NCBI RefSeq assembly: GCF_021531655.1
Contig: NZ_JADYUF010000010.1
Span: 1-64,000 of the forward strand
DNA length: 64,000 bases
Source: Leyella stercorea
Lineage (GTDB): Bacteria > Bacteroidota > Bacteroidia > Bacteroidales > Bacteroidaceae
Direction of reading: 5' to 3'
A program made the translations under genes and the position numbers. The notes below the pieces were generated by a model. The model was not told the origin of the DNA. It searched no databases and saw nothing but the letters and a program-made list of their open reading frames with translations. This document shows positions 31,328-39,689 of the stretch, piece after piece (the first letter of the stretch is position 1; the number at the start of each line of letters is the position of its first letter).

Positions 31328-32989
31328 TTATTTGTAGAGGTATCGCTTGATGCTCTTTTTGGCAGTTTTCTGGAATTCCTCTTTCTGTATTTCTATTGCC
31401 GCTATCTTGCAGAAAGGCGGCAGCTGGTTGTTGAGGGTCTTAAGGTTTTCGTCCATTATTCCCTTTATGTCGTCGTCGTCGAAATCCATTGCTTCCTTGT
31501 CTTCCAATTCCGGATGTACGAGAGCAACGAGTTTGGTGTCGCGCTGTATTATTATGCTTTCGCCGACGAGCGGCATATTATTGAGCTTGTCCTCGATTTC
31601 CTCCGGATAGACGTTCTGTCCGTTGGCTCCGAGGAGCATGTTCTTGATACGTCCTTTGATATATATGTGTCCGCTTGGTTCCATTGTGGCGAGATCTCCG
31701 GTGTGAAACCATCCGTCTTTGTCAATAACTGCGTTTGTGGCTTCCTCGTTTTTGTAGTAGCCGAGCATCACGTTCATGCCCTTGGCGATGAGTTCGCCAG
31801 GCACGTTGGCTGGATCCGGGCTTACAACCTTCGCCTCCATGTGGTCAACAACTGGTCCGCACGACGCTATTTTGTATTTGTCGTAGTTGGCAAAGGTGAT
31901 GAGCGGTGCGGTCTCGGTGGTGCCGTAGCCGATGGTGACGGGCACTCCCACGCTGTTGAGGAATTCCTCGATGCCCTGATTGAGCGGTGCTCCACCTACG
32001 ATTATTTCGAATGCGTTGCCTCCGAAGGCCTCCATTATGCGGTCGCGGATGTGCTGCTTTATCTTTTTATTGATAACGGGCATGTTCAAGAGTAGCTTCA
32101 TGCGGTTGGTCTGCACCTCTGCCAGCACCTTGCGACGTATGATTTTCTCTATTACGAGTGGCACAGCCACGATGAGTCGGGGCTTCACCTCGGCAAATGC
32201 TTCGGCTATAAGCGACGGCGACGGCATTCGGTTGAGGAAGTACAGGTGGCATCCGTTGATGAATCCGAAGAGGAATTCTACTGCCAGTCCGTACATGTGT
32301 GCCATTGGCAGAATGCTTACGAGATTAGAACCGGGCTTTACGTTGGGTGCAAGACACTTCAACACGTAGTCGATATTGCCCCACAGTGCGCGGTAAGGCA
32401 GCATTACGCCCTTTGAGAATCCCGTAGTGCCGCTGGTGTAGTTGATCATAGCCAGTTCTTCGGGGCTTTGCTCCTTATAGTAACTGATGTGTTCCTTGCG
32501 GAAGTATTTCGGATATCGCTTGCCGAATATCTCGTTCAGGTGTTCGCGTGCAAACGTAAGTTGCTCGCTGCGTGATATGACGATGGAGAAGTCGGGCAGG
32601 TATACGATGCCTTCGAGAGCCGGCATCATGTCTGGGTTGACTTGTGTGCACACCACGTCGCCTACAAACAGGAGTTTCGACTCGCTGTGATTGACTATGT
32701 TGTGTATCTGTTCGGGTGTGAACTCGTTTTGCACCGGTACGGCAATAGCGCCGTATGTCAGTGTGGCGAGGAATGCCACAGCCCAGTGGCTGCTGTTGCG
32801 TCCGCACAGGGCTATCTTGTCGCCGCGCTTCACACCGCTGTTTTCGAACATGATGTGGAGTTTTTCGATTTTCCGTGCTACATCGTGGAATTGCAGTGTT
32901 GCGCCTTTGTAGTCGGTGAATGCGTCCTTATCCCAAAACTTTATTACGCTGTCCTCTATATATTGGTTAAAACTTGGTATTTGCTCCAT
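31328..32989 (-). CDS. Long-chain acyl-CoA synthetase-like AMP-forming ligase (paralogue B)
   Basis: A 553-residue paralogue of the downstream gene, similar over the whole length. It has the same motifs: INYTSGTTGFSKG, GYGTTETAPL, WFHTGDLA, KNMLLGANGQNVYPEEIED and KKSIKRYLYK. It is the first gene of the pair, with a near-ideal promoter at 33013-33045, and lies 18-36 bases before paralogue A. The two arose by tandem duplication, and substrate-pocket stretches (for example FINGCHLYFLNRMPSP versus FLFGCHVFYLTRIPSP) have diverged, so they may differ in chain length preference. Confidence 0.87.
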   Translation of the reverse strand: MEQIPSFNQYIEDSVIKFWDKDAFTDYKGATLQFHDVARKIEKLHIMFENSGVKRGDKIALCGRNSSHWAVAFLATLTYGAIAVPVQNEFTPEQIHNIVNHSESKLLFVGDVVCTQVNPDMMPALEGIVYLPDFSIVISRSEQLTFAREHLNEIFGKRYPKYFRKEHISYYKEQSPEELAMINYTSGTTGFSKGVMLPYRALWGNIDYVLKCLAPNVKPGSNLVSILPMAHMYGLAVEFLFGFINGCHLYFLNRMPSPSLIAEAFAEVKPRLIVAVPLVIEKIIRRKVLAEVQTNRMKLLLNMPVINKKIKQHIRDRIMEAFGGNAFEIIVGGAPLNQGIEEFLNSVGVPVTIGYGTTETAPLITFANYDKYKIASCGPVVDHMEAKVVSPDPANVPGELIAKGMNVMLGYYKNEEATNAVIDKDGWFHTGDLATMEPSGHIYIKGRIKNMLLGANGQNVYPEEIEDKLNNMPLVGESIIIQRDTKLVALVHPELEDKEAMDFDDDDIKGIMDENLKTLNNQLPPFCKIAAIEIQKEEFQKTAKKSIKRYLYK

Positions 32990-33012
32990 TGCACAATCTT
33001 CAAAATTTTGTG

Positions 33013-33045
33013 CAAAGGTACGTCATTATTTGCACATTCCCAAAA
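33013..33045 (-). promoter_or_regulatory. Promoter of the acyl-CoA synthetase pair
   Basis: On the minus strand TTTTG (33045-33041) is followed by 20 bases and then TACCTTTG (33020-33013), an almost exact match to the Bacteroidetes consensus. The start codon is 23 bases further. Confidence 0.82.
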
Positions 33046-33091
33046 CTTTTGTGCTGTAATTGGTGTTTGATAGTAATAATTGTATTCAAAA

Positions 33092-33126
33092 ACGCCTCCT
33101 TACCTTATTATATAGTAAGGAGGCGT
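33092..33126. terminator. Bidirectional terminator after the LolC/E-type permease gene
   Basis: The perfect 12-bp stem ACGCCTCCTTAC/GTAAGGAGGCGT with an 11-base loop lies 10 bases past the minus-strand permease stop codon. Confidence 0.75.
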
Positions 33127-33135
33127 ATATTTTGT

Positions 33136-34389
33136 TTATTCGTATCGCATTGATTTTGCAGGATGTATGTGCGAGACAAGATAGCTGGGTGCTATGAGCA
33201 CGAATAGTGCTATGAGCATGGTGGCTATATTGAGCGCTACGATGAGCGTCCAGTCCAGTTCTACCGGTACCACGTCGACATAGTAGGTCTGAGGGTCGAG
33301 TTTGGCAAATCCGGTGAGTTTCTGTAGCAGTATGAGAACCAGTGCCAGCGCGTCGCCGATGAGCAGTCCCTTGCCTATGATGAATGCTGCAAACCACAGG
33401 AACGTGTGCCTTACTGTAGAATTGCGTGCGCCCAATGCCTTGAGCACTCCAATCATCGTGGTGCGTTCGAGAATGATGATGAGCAGTCCGCTTATCATTG
33501 TCACCACAGCCACGGCAGTCATTATGGCGAGTATTATCCACACGTTGAGGTCGAGAAGGTCGAGCCATGAGAATATCTGCGGGCTCAGCTCGCGTATGGT
33601 TTTCGACGAGAACGTGTTGCCATACTGGTCTTGTGTGCGGTTGACACGATTGATGATGTCGTTGGCGGTGGTGCCGAGTTGCTTGAAGTCGTTCACGGTC
33701 AGTTCGGCACCTGTCACCATATCGTCTGTCCAAGCGTTCAGTTTGCGTGCCGTGTATAGGTCGCAGAAGCACGTGGTCTTGTCGTATTGAGCCAGATTGG
33801 TCTGATAGACGCCGCTGATTGTGAAGCGTCGGGTGCGCACTCCGCCCTCGCCTATGAAGTAGGCGAATATCCGGTCGCCCGCCTTGACGCGCAGTTTGCT
33901 TGCCATATCCTTCGATATGAGTATGCGGTTGGTGCTCTGCTGGTCGGAGAAGTGGGGGATGCTGCCCTCCACCATACTCTTGTGTATGAAGGTGGAGTCG
34001 AATTCTGGTCCCACGCCCTTGAACATCACGCCCAGGAAGTCGTTGTCGGTCTTCAGTATGCCTTGCTTCATGGCGAAGCGTTGCACGTGCTTCACGCCGT
34101 CAGTTCTTTTCAGTACGTTCATCATCGAGTCGCCTATGGCTATAGGCTGGTCGATGGCTGACGACTGCAGGGTGTAGAAGTTGGCCACTTGTATATGGCT
34201 TCCGAACCCTACTACTTTATCGCGTATGGTGTGCTTGAATCCCAGCACCACGCACACGCTTATTATCATCACCGCCAGTCCGATAGCCACGCCAGCCACG
34301 GCAATGCGTATTGCTGGTTTCGACACCTTCTGTTGGTCGCCTATATGGTCGGAGTATATGCGGCGGGCAATAAAAAGAGGAAAGTTCAT
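33136..34389 (-). CDS. ABC transporter permease of the LolC/LolE (FtsX-like) family
   Basis: The 417-residue protein has the standard four-helix layout: one N-terminal membrane helix (about 26-50, IRIAVAGVAIGLAVMIISVCVVLG), a large periplasmic MacB-core domain (about 51-270) and three C-terminal helices (about 280-305, 322-355 and 375-400). This is the form of LolC/E, which extract lipoproteins from the inner membrane, and of other FtsX-like permeases. The ATPase (LolD-like) is not adjacent. It lies between the aminotransferase and the acyl-CoA synthetase pair on the minus strand, with its own terminator. Confidence 0.82.
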   Translation of the reverse strand: MNFPLFIARRIYSDHIGDQQKVSKPAIRIAVAGVAIGLAVMIISVCVVLGFKHTIRDKVVGFGSHIQVANFYTLQSSAIDQPIAIGDSMMNVLKRTDGVKHVQRFAMKQGILKTDNDFLGVMFKGVGPEFDSTFIHKSMVEGSIPHFSDQQSTNRILISKDMASKLRVKAGDRIFAYFIGEGGVRTRRFTISGVYQTNLAQYDKTTCFCDLYTARKLNAWTDDMVTGAELTVNDFKQLGTTANDIINRVNRTQDQYGNTFSSKTIRELSPQIFSWLDLLDLNVWIILAIMTAVAVVTMISGLLIIILERTTMIGVLKALGARNSTVRHTFLWFAAFIIGKGLLIGDALALVLILLQKLTGFAKLDPQTYYVDVVPVELDWTLIVALNIATMLIALFVLIAPSYLVSHIHPAKSMRYE

Positions 34390-34392
34390 TAC

Positions 34393-34523
34393 TTTAGTGT
34401 TTAATTATTAATGATTAATGTTTAGTTGGTGTTTAAGTATAAATGTTTAATGTTTAATTAGCGTTTGTCTTATTCATTAAACCTTACTCATTAAACATCA
34501 AACATTAATAATTAAACACTAAA
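34393..34523. repeat. Long AT-rich stem-loop with TTTAATGTTTAAT repeats
   Basis: TTTAGTGTTTAATTATTAATG (34393-34413) is perfectly inverted at 34503-34523. The interior is made of imperfect TTTAATG/CATTAAA repeats. It fills the gap between the aminotransferase stop and the permease start. Confidence 0.8.
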
Positions 34524-34525
34524 CA

Positions 34526-35734
34526 TTACTCATTAGCAACAACTCTTCCCGGATAAGCCTCCAGAGCCTTGCGCAGCACGATGAGTGCGCGTCCCAGATC
34601 CTCCTTCTTCAGCACGTAGGCTATGCGCACCTCGTCGCGTCCTACGCCGGGAGTGGTGTAGAATCCGGCTGCAGGAGCCATCATCACGGTCTCGCCTTCG
34701 TAGTCGAACTCCTCCAGACACCAGCGGCAGAACTTCTCGGAGTCGTCAACGGGCAGCTTTGCCACCGTGTAGAATGCGCCCATAGGTATCGGCGAGTAGA
34801 CTCCAGGGATGCGGTTGAGTCCGTCGATGAGGCATTTGCGGCGCTCGACATACTCCTCGTACACGTCGCGGTAGTAGTCTTCGGGTGCGTCGAGCGAAGC
34901 CTCGGCTACAATCTGACCCAGCAGAGGAGGCGAGAGTCGTGCCTGGCACAGCTTCATTACGGCAGCGCGCACCTCAGCGTTCTTGGTTATGAGTGCGCCG
35001 ATGCGAATGCCGCACTCCGAATAGCGCTTCGATACGGAGTCGATGAGTATGACGTTCTGCTCGATGCCCTCCAGATGGCATGCCGAGATGTAAGGCGAGC
35101 CGGTGTAGATATATTCGCGGTAGACCTCGTCGGAGAAGAGGTACAGGTCGTACTTCTTCACCAAGTCGCGTATCTGGTTCATCTCGCGTCGTGTGTACAG
35201 ATAGCCTGTAGGGTTGTTGGGGTTGCAGATGAGTATGGCACGTGTGTGCTCGTTGATGAGTTCCTCAAACTTCTCCACCTTAGGCAGCGAGAATCCCTCC
35301 TCAATGGTAGTGGCTATGGTGCGTATCTTGGCACCAGCCGAGATGGCGAACGCCATATAGTTGGCGTAGGCAGGTTCGGGGATGATGATTTCGTCGCCCG
35401 GATTGAGGCACGACATGAATGCGAAGAGCACGGCTTCGGAGCCTCCCGACGTGATGATGATGTCGTCGGCGGTGACGTTGATGTTAAACCGCTTGTAGTA
35501 TCCTGTGAGTTTCTGGCGATACGAGAGGTATCCTGCCGAAGGCGAATACTCCAGGACTTTGCGGTCGATGTGCTTCAGGGCATCAAGTCCAACTTGCGGT
35601 GTGGGCAGGTCGGGTTGGCCGATATTGAGGTGGTAGACTTTAACACCGCGCTCTTTGGCAGATGCAGCCAATGGGGCCAATTTGCGTATTGGCGATTCGG
35701 GCATTTCAAGTCCGCGTACTGAGATTTCTGGCAT
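34526..35734 (-). CDS. Pyridoxal-phosphate aminotransferase, aspartate aminotransferase-like
   Basis: The 402-residue class I/II (fold type I) aminotransferase has NPNNPTGY (171-178), SDEVYREY (201-208) with Asp202 to bind the PLP ring nitrogen, and the Schiff-base lysine K236 in SVSKRYSECGIRIG. It transfers amino groups between amino acids and 2-oxo acids in the cytosol; aspartate or aromatic substrates are both possible. The ATG at 35734 follows a promoter -7 box at about 60 bases. It is divergent from SusC/SusD locus 2. Confidence 0.88.
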   Translation of the reverse strand: MPEISVRGLEMPESPIRKLAPLAASAKERGVKVYHLNIGQPDLPTPQVGLDALKHIDRKVLEYSPSAGYLSYRQKLTGYYKRFNINVTADDIIITSGGSEAVLFAFMSCLNPGDEIIIPEPAYANYMAFAISAGAKIRTIATTIEEGFSLPKVEKFEELINEHTRAILICNPNNPTGYLYTRREMNQIRDLVKKYDLYLFSDEVYREYIYTGSPYISACHLEGIEQNVILIDSVSKRYSECGIRIGALITKNAEVRAAVMKLCQARLSPPLLGQIVAEASLDAPEDYYRDVYEEYVERRKCLIDGLNRIPGVYSPIPMGAFYTVAKLPVDDSEKFCRWCLEEFDYEGETVMMAPAAGFYTTPGVGRDEVRIAYVLKKEDLGRALIVLRKALEAYPGRVVANE

Positions 35735-35793
35735 TTCTGTACTCTTATTTAATGATTAAGTTTTAAGCGCATTCTTATGCGCCTTGTTAAATG

Positions 35794-35801
35794 CAAAGTT
35801 A
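35794..35801 (-). promoter_or_regulatory. -7 box of the aminotransferase gene
   Basis: On the minus strand TAACTTTG (35801-35794) lies about 60 bases before the ATG. The -33 region is TTAT-like and not a clear TTG. Confidence 0.55.
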
Positions 35802-35940
35802 CGATAAATTTCGATAAATAACAGCTTTTCCTTATTATCTTTTTGATAATTGTGTAATATTATCCAATAATGTAGGTTTATTGTATGTCATATTGTTAGT
35901 ATTTGCAGGTCGATAAAACGGTATTATAACCGGTGCTTTT

Positions 35941-36045
35941 CAAAAGGACTCCTTTTGCCCTCCAAAAGGACTCGTTTTGCTCATCAAAAGGACTCCTTTT
36001 GCACCTCAAAAGGACTCGTTTTGCAAGCCAAAAGGACTCCTTTTG
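35941..36045. repeat. Five-unit 22-bp CAAAAGGACTCSTTTTG array, third locus
   Basis: Units at 35941, 35963, 35985, 36007 and 36029 have an exact 22-base period. Cores alternate regularly: CTCC, CTCG, CTCC, CTCG, CTCC. The array lies in the 862-bp space (35735-36596) between the divergent aminotransferase and susC genes. Confidence 0.92.
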
Positions 36046-36129
36046 AAAATCCGATGGATTTGCTTCATCTGGCATTTGGGGTGACCATATTTGAAGTTCA
36101 AGTTTCATAGTGGATTGGCAATGCAAATA

Positions 36130-36245
36130 GTAGGAGGCTATGGCGTCCCCGCCGTAGCCTGAGCAGACTGCCGACACTTTCTTATTGTTGATTTTTCACA
36201 TAGCTGCTTGCTCAGGTTATGGCGAGGACGCCATAACCTCCTACA
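36130..36245. repeat. Complete REP-like hairpin element
   Basis: The left arm starts GTAGGAGGCTATGGCGTCC and ends GCCTGAGCAG (about 36130-36166). The right arm starts CTGCTTGCTCAGG and ends CCATAACCTCCTAC (36204-36245). The arms are imperfect inverted copies around a loop of about 37 bases. It belongs to the same family as 2449 and 42208. Confidence 0.85.
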
Positions 36246-36453
36246 GTCAGGTCTTCATTGAAAACAGTCGTAACACTCCATATTTCGGATGAATCTTAAT
36301 TATAGAAATATGGCGAATGATTTCGTATGGTTTTGTCAATATATATAATATAATAAGGTGTAGAGCCTATACGAGCTTGCAGACTGAAAGATTTATACAT
36401 CTTTTTATGTGAATTTAATAGAATAACGTATAAGTTATGTTATATTGTGTAAT

Positions 36454-36469
36454 TAATTTTGTAATTTTG
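36454..36469 (+). promoter_or_regulatory. Candidate -7 boxes of SusC/SusD locus 2
   Basis: Two overlapping TAATTTTG boxes are at 36454-36461 and 36462-36469, with a TTG at 36445-36447 that is too close for a classical -33. The leader would be about 125 bases. Between 36246 and 36453 nothing else was recognised. Confidence 0.4.
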
Positions 36470-36596
36470 AACGTGTCAAACCTCTGATTCTATTATTTCA
36501 AATTATTAATGCGATTTATGTCAAGTTATTAATGATAGCCAATCAGATTATTGTTTGAAAACTCTTTGAATACGAACCATAAACGATTTCTTGCCT

Positions 36597-39500
36597 ATGA
36601 ACGACAAAGTATTGATGTGTATCGTGGCGTCTTTGTTGGCTGCACCGGTTGGTGTTTCGGCTAATAAAGTGGCAAACGATGAGCTCGCTGTGCAGAAAGC
36701 GCAACAGACGATTTACCAAATCAAGGGTATGGTGACTGATAGTAATGGCGACCCGTTGCCGGGCGTTACAGTGTCGGTGAAGTCGATTGACAGAATATGC
36801 CTTACCGACATCAACGGCAGATATGCGCTGCCCGTACCCAAAAACGGAGTGTACGAACTGGAATTCCGCATGATTGGTATGCGTATGGTGTCGTATCGTA
36901 TCACCGTTCATGGCTCTACGCAGATGAAGACCATACAGCTCGACGACGACATCTCGGAACTTAACGAAGTTGTTGTGACCGGTTATGGCAACATCAAGAA
37001 GGGTGCCTACACGGGTTCGGCATCGGTAATGAGTGTCGAGAAGCAGAAAGACCTGCCCGTAATCTCGCTTGCGCAGATGATGGAAGGCAACCTCTCGGGC
37101 GTTGCCATCAGCACAGGCAACGGAACGCCGGGCGCCAATTCTACCATGCGCATACGCGGTATAGGTTCGCTCTCGGCTTCCAACGAGCCGCTTTATGTGC
37201 TCGACGGCGTGCCCATCATGTCGGGCAACTTCTCGTCGAACGGCATGAACTCGGGCGGCTTCGGCATACTCAGCACCCTCAATCCGTCGGACATAGAGAA
37301 CGTGACAATCCTTAAGGATGCAGCTTCAGCCTCGCTCTACGGTGCACGTGGCGCCAACGGCGTTGTGCTCATCACCACCAAGAAGGCCGCGCAGGGCAAG
37401 ACCACATACAATCTCAAGGCAAGCTTCGGCATAAGCGACATGGCTTATCGCTACCGCCCGACAATGGGAGGCGAGGAGCGACGCAACCTGGTGCTCGAGG
37501 GTTTTGTCAATGCCAATATCGATGCGGGTCAGACTGTGGAGTGGGCTGAGGAACATGCCGAGGAGATAATCGACAATTACGCCCCGCGTCCGGCTGGAGG
37601 CTATGCCGACTGGCAGAAGGCTCTGTTCAGAAAAGCGTTGCAGCAGAACTACGACTTCTCCGTAATGAGCGGCCGCGAGAACACACGTTTCGCCGCATCG
37701 GTCAACTATACCAATCAGGAGAGTGTGGCACGCAACTCGGGTTTTGAACGATACAGCGGCCATCTCAACGTCAACAACAAATACAAGAACTTCGACCTCG
37801 CTCTGAGCGGCATCTTCTCGCTCACCAAGGAGAAGCCGCTGCCCGGAGCACAGTACTACAGCAACCCTATGCATGCGCTCAAGTTTGCGCTCACGCCGTC
37901 GGTGCCCATATACAACGAGGACGGATCGTACAACAAAAGCGTCAAGGAACTCAACTACATGAACCTTGTTGAAGAGAACGAGATAAATACCCACCGCAGC
38001 CGAATAGCACGCACCTTCGCATCGGCTGAGGCTGGCTACACCATATTGAAGGGTTTGCGACTGTCTACAGTATTCAATGTGGACTATATCAACACCAACG
38101 AGTTCCGCTACTTCTCGCCCGAAAGTTCCGACGGCAGAAGCCCCAACGGACAGGGCGACTTCTATCGTGTGGAGAACCTTACCTACAACAGCAACACCCG
38201 ACTCAACTACGCCGCCAAGTTCGGTGAGCACTCTGTCGACGTGCTTGCAGCCTACGAAATACACAGCTGGGACAAGGACTACGCCTTTGCCGAGGCAAAG
38301 AACTACGCCACCGACAAGAAGAATGTGCTCAACGTGGCATCTACGCCGGTAGAGATTGGCAACTACATTTCGGGCGACGCTATGCTCTCGTATGTGTTCC
38401 GTGCCAATTACGACTACAAGACACGCTACTATCTCTCGGCAAGTTTCCGTCGCGACGGTTCGTCACGTCTGCATCCCGACAACCGATGGGAGAACTTCTG
38501 GGCTATATCTGGCTCATGGCGCTTCTCGCATGAGAAGTTCCTCAAGTCGTGCGAGAACTGGCTCACCGACGGCAAGATACGACTCAGCTACGGCGTCAAC
38601 GGCAATATCCCGTCGTCGCTCTATTCGTACAACGGAATGTATGACGTAACCTACAAGTACAACGACCTTCCGGCTATGGTGGAAAGCACGCTCAGCAACG
38701 ACAAGCTCAGCTGGGAAAAGAACTACGCACTCAACGTTGGTCTCGACCTCACATTGTTCCGCCGGCTCAACATCACATTCGACTGGTATACCCGCGACAC
38801 CCGCGACCTGCTCATGAGCAAGATGGTCGACCCGATAACAGGCTTCGGCTCTATCATGGACAACATCGGACGCATGCGCAATACGGGATTCGAGCTTGAG
38901 GTACGCTCTACCAATATCGACAACAAGGACTTCACATGGACCTCGACGTTCATGATGACGCACAACAAGAACAAGGTGCTCAAGCTCGCCGATGTGCCGC
39001 AATACTTCACCGGCAACTACTACGTCGTGAAGGAAGGCTACTCGCTCGGCACCATCTGTCTGCGCGAATATGCCGGCGTTGACCCCGAAAACGGTCTGCC
39101 TATGTACTATTCCAATGTCGAGAAGGACGGAGTGCGCTCGCGCGAAAAGGTGTACGACCCCAACGATGCGGTAATGGTGCCGCTGGAGAACATCTATCCC
39201 ACCGTAAGCGGAAGCATCGGCAACACGTTCCGCTACAAGTATTTCGACCTTATGTTCAATCTAACCTATTCGCTCGGAGGCCACAGCTACGACGACGCAA
39301 TGTGGGCACTTCAGGACGACGGCAAGTCCGCCACAGCGCCAAAGAGTATCGAGCTGCGCCGCCGCTGGCAGAAGCCGGGCGACCAGACCGACATTCCGCG
39401 CTATGTCTACGGACAGAACTACGGCGGATGGTGGCACTCGTCGCGTGGCATACACAGCACCGACCATCTGCGACTGAAGAGCCTCGTACTCGGAGTCAAC

Positions 39501-39677
39501 GCTCCCGACTCGTGGATAAAGAAGCTCGGACTGAGCCGTGCACGCGTATACTTCTCGGGCAGCAACCTCCTTACATGGGCCAAGTACACACAGTACGACC
39601 CCGAACTCATGGGTACTGTGGGATTTGAAATCCCGCCTCTCAAGACATTCTCATTCGGTTTGGAAATTGGACTTTAA
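36597..39677 (+). CDS. SusC/RagA-family TonB-dependent outer membrane transporter (locus 2)
   Basis: The 1026-residue protein starts at ATG 36597; an upstream TTG at 36591 is less likely. A signal peptide (about 1-24, ending GVSA) is followed by a carboxypeptidase-regulatory-like domain (about 42-118, IKGMVTDSNGDPLPGVTVSV), the TonB-box-like ELNEVVVTGYG, the plug (LPVISLAQMMEGNLSGVAIS, LYVLDGVPIMSG) and a barrel ending FSFGLEIGL. The plug has IKKGAYTGSASVM and the RIRGIGSLSASNEPLYVLDG signature of SusC. The partner susD follows after 12 bases and a C39-like peptidase after that. Confidence 0.95.
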   Translation: MNDKVLMCIVASLLAAPVGVSANKVANDELAVQKAQQTIYQIKGMVTDSNGDPLPGVTVSVKSIDRICLTDINGRYALPVPKNGVYELEFRMIGMRMVSYRITVHGSTQMKTIQLDDDISELNEVVVTGYGNIKKGAYTGSASVMSVEKQKDLPVISLAQMMEGNLSGVAISTGNGTPGANSTMRIRGIGSLSASNEPLYVLDGVPIMSGNFSSNGMNSGGFGILSTLNPSDIENVTILKDAASASLYGARGANGVVLITTKKAAQGKTTYNLKASFGISDMAYRYRPTMGGEERRNLVLEGFVNANIDAGQTVEWAEEHAEEIIDNYAPRPAGGYADWQKALFRKALQQNYDFSVMSGRENTRFAASVNYTNQESVARNSGFERYSGHLNVNNKYKNFDLALSGIFSLTKEKPLPGAQYYSNPMHALKFALTPSVPIYNEDGSYNKSVKELNYMNLVEENEINTHRSRIARTFASAEAGYTILKGLRLSTVFNVDYINTNEFRYFSPESSDGRSPNGQGDFYRVENLTYNSNTRLNYAAKFGEHSVDVLAAYEIHSWDKDYAFAEAKNYATDKKNVLNVASTPVEIGNYISGDAMLSYVFRANYDYKTRYYLSASFRRDGSSRLHPDNRWENFWAISGSWRFSHEKFLKSCENWLTDGKIRLSYGVNGNIPSSLYSYNGMYDVTYKYNDLPAMVESTLSNDKLSWEKNYALNVGLDLTLFRRLNITFDWYTRDTRDLLMSKMVDPITGFGSIMDNIGRMRNTGFELEVRSTNIDNKDFTWTSTFMMTHNKNKVLKLADVPQYFTGNYYVVKEGYSLGTICLREYAGVDPENGLPMYYSNVEKDGVRSREKVYDPNDAVMVPLENIYPTVSGSIGNTFRYKYFDLMFNLTYSLGGHSYDDAMWALQDDGKSATAPKSIELRRRWQKPGDQTDIPRYVYGQNYGGWWHSSRGIHSTDHLRLKSLVLGVNAPDSWIKKLGLSRARVYFSGSNLLTWAKYTQYDPELMGTVGFEIPPLKTFSFGLEIGL

Positions 39678-39689
39678 AAACGCAACACT

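Noticed and set aside
35941..36045. CRISPR array
   Set aside because: Regular spacing, but the repeats are 17 bp with only 5-bp linkers and no cas genes are near; the same arrays recur at three loci with five units each.
37326..38264. 312-codon minus-strand frame inside SusC locus 2 (and its mirror at 46280-47218)
   Set aside because: A shadow of the GC-skewed codon positions of susC; no start context and no recognisable motifs.
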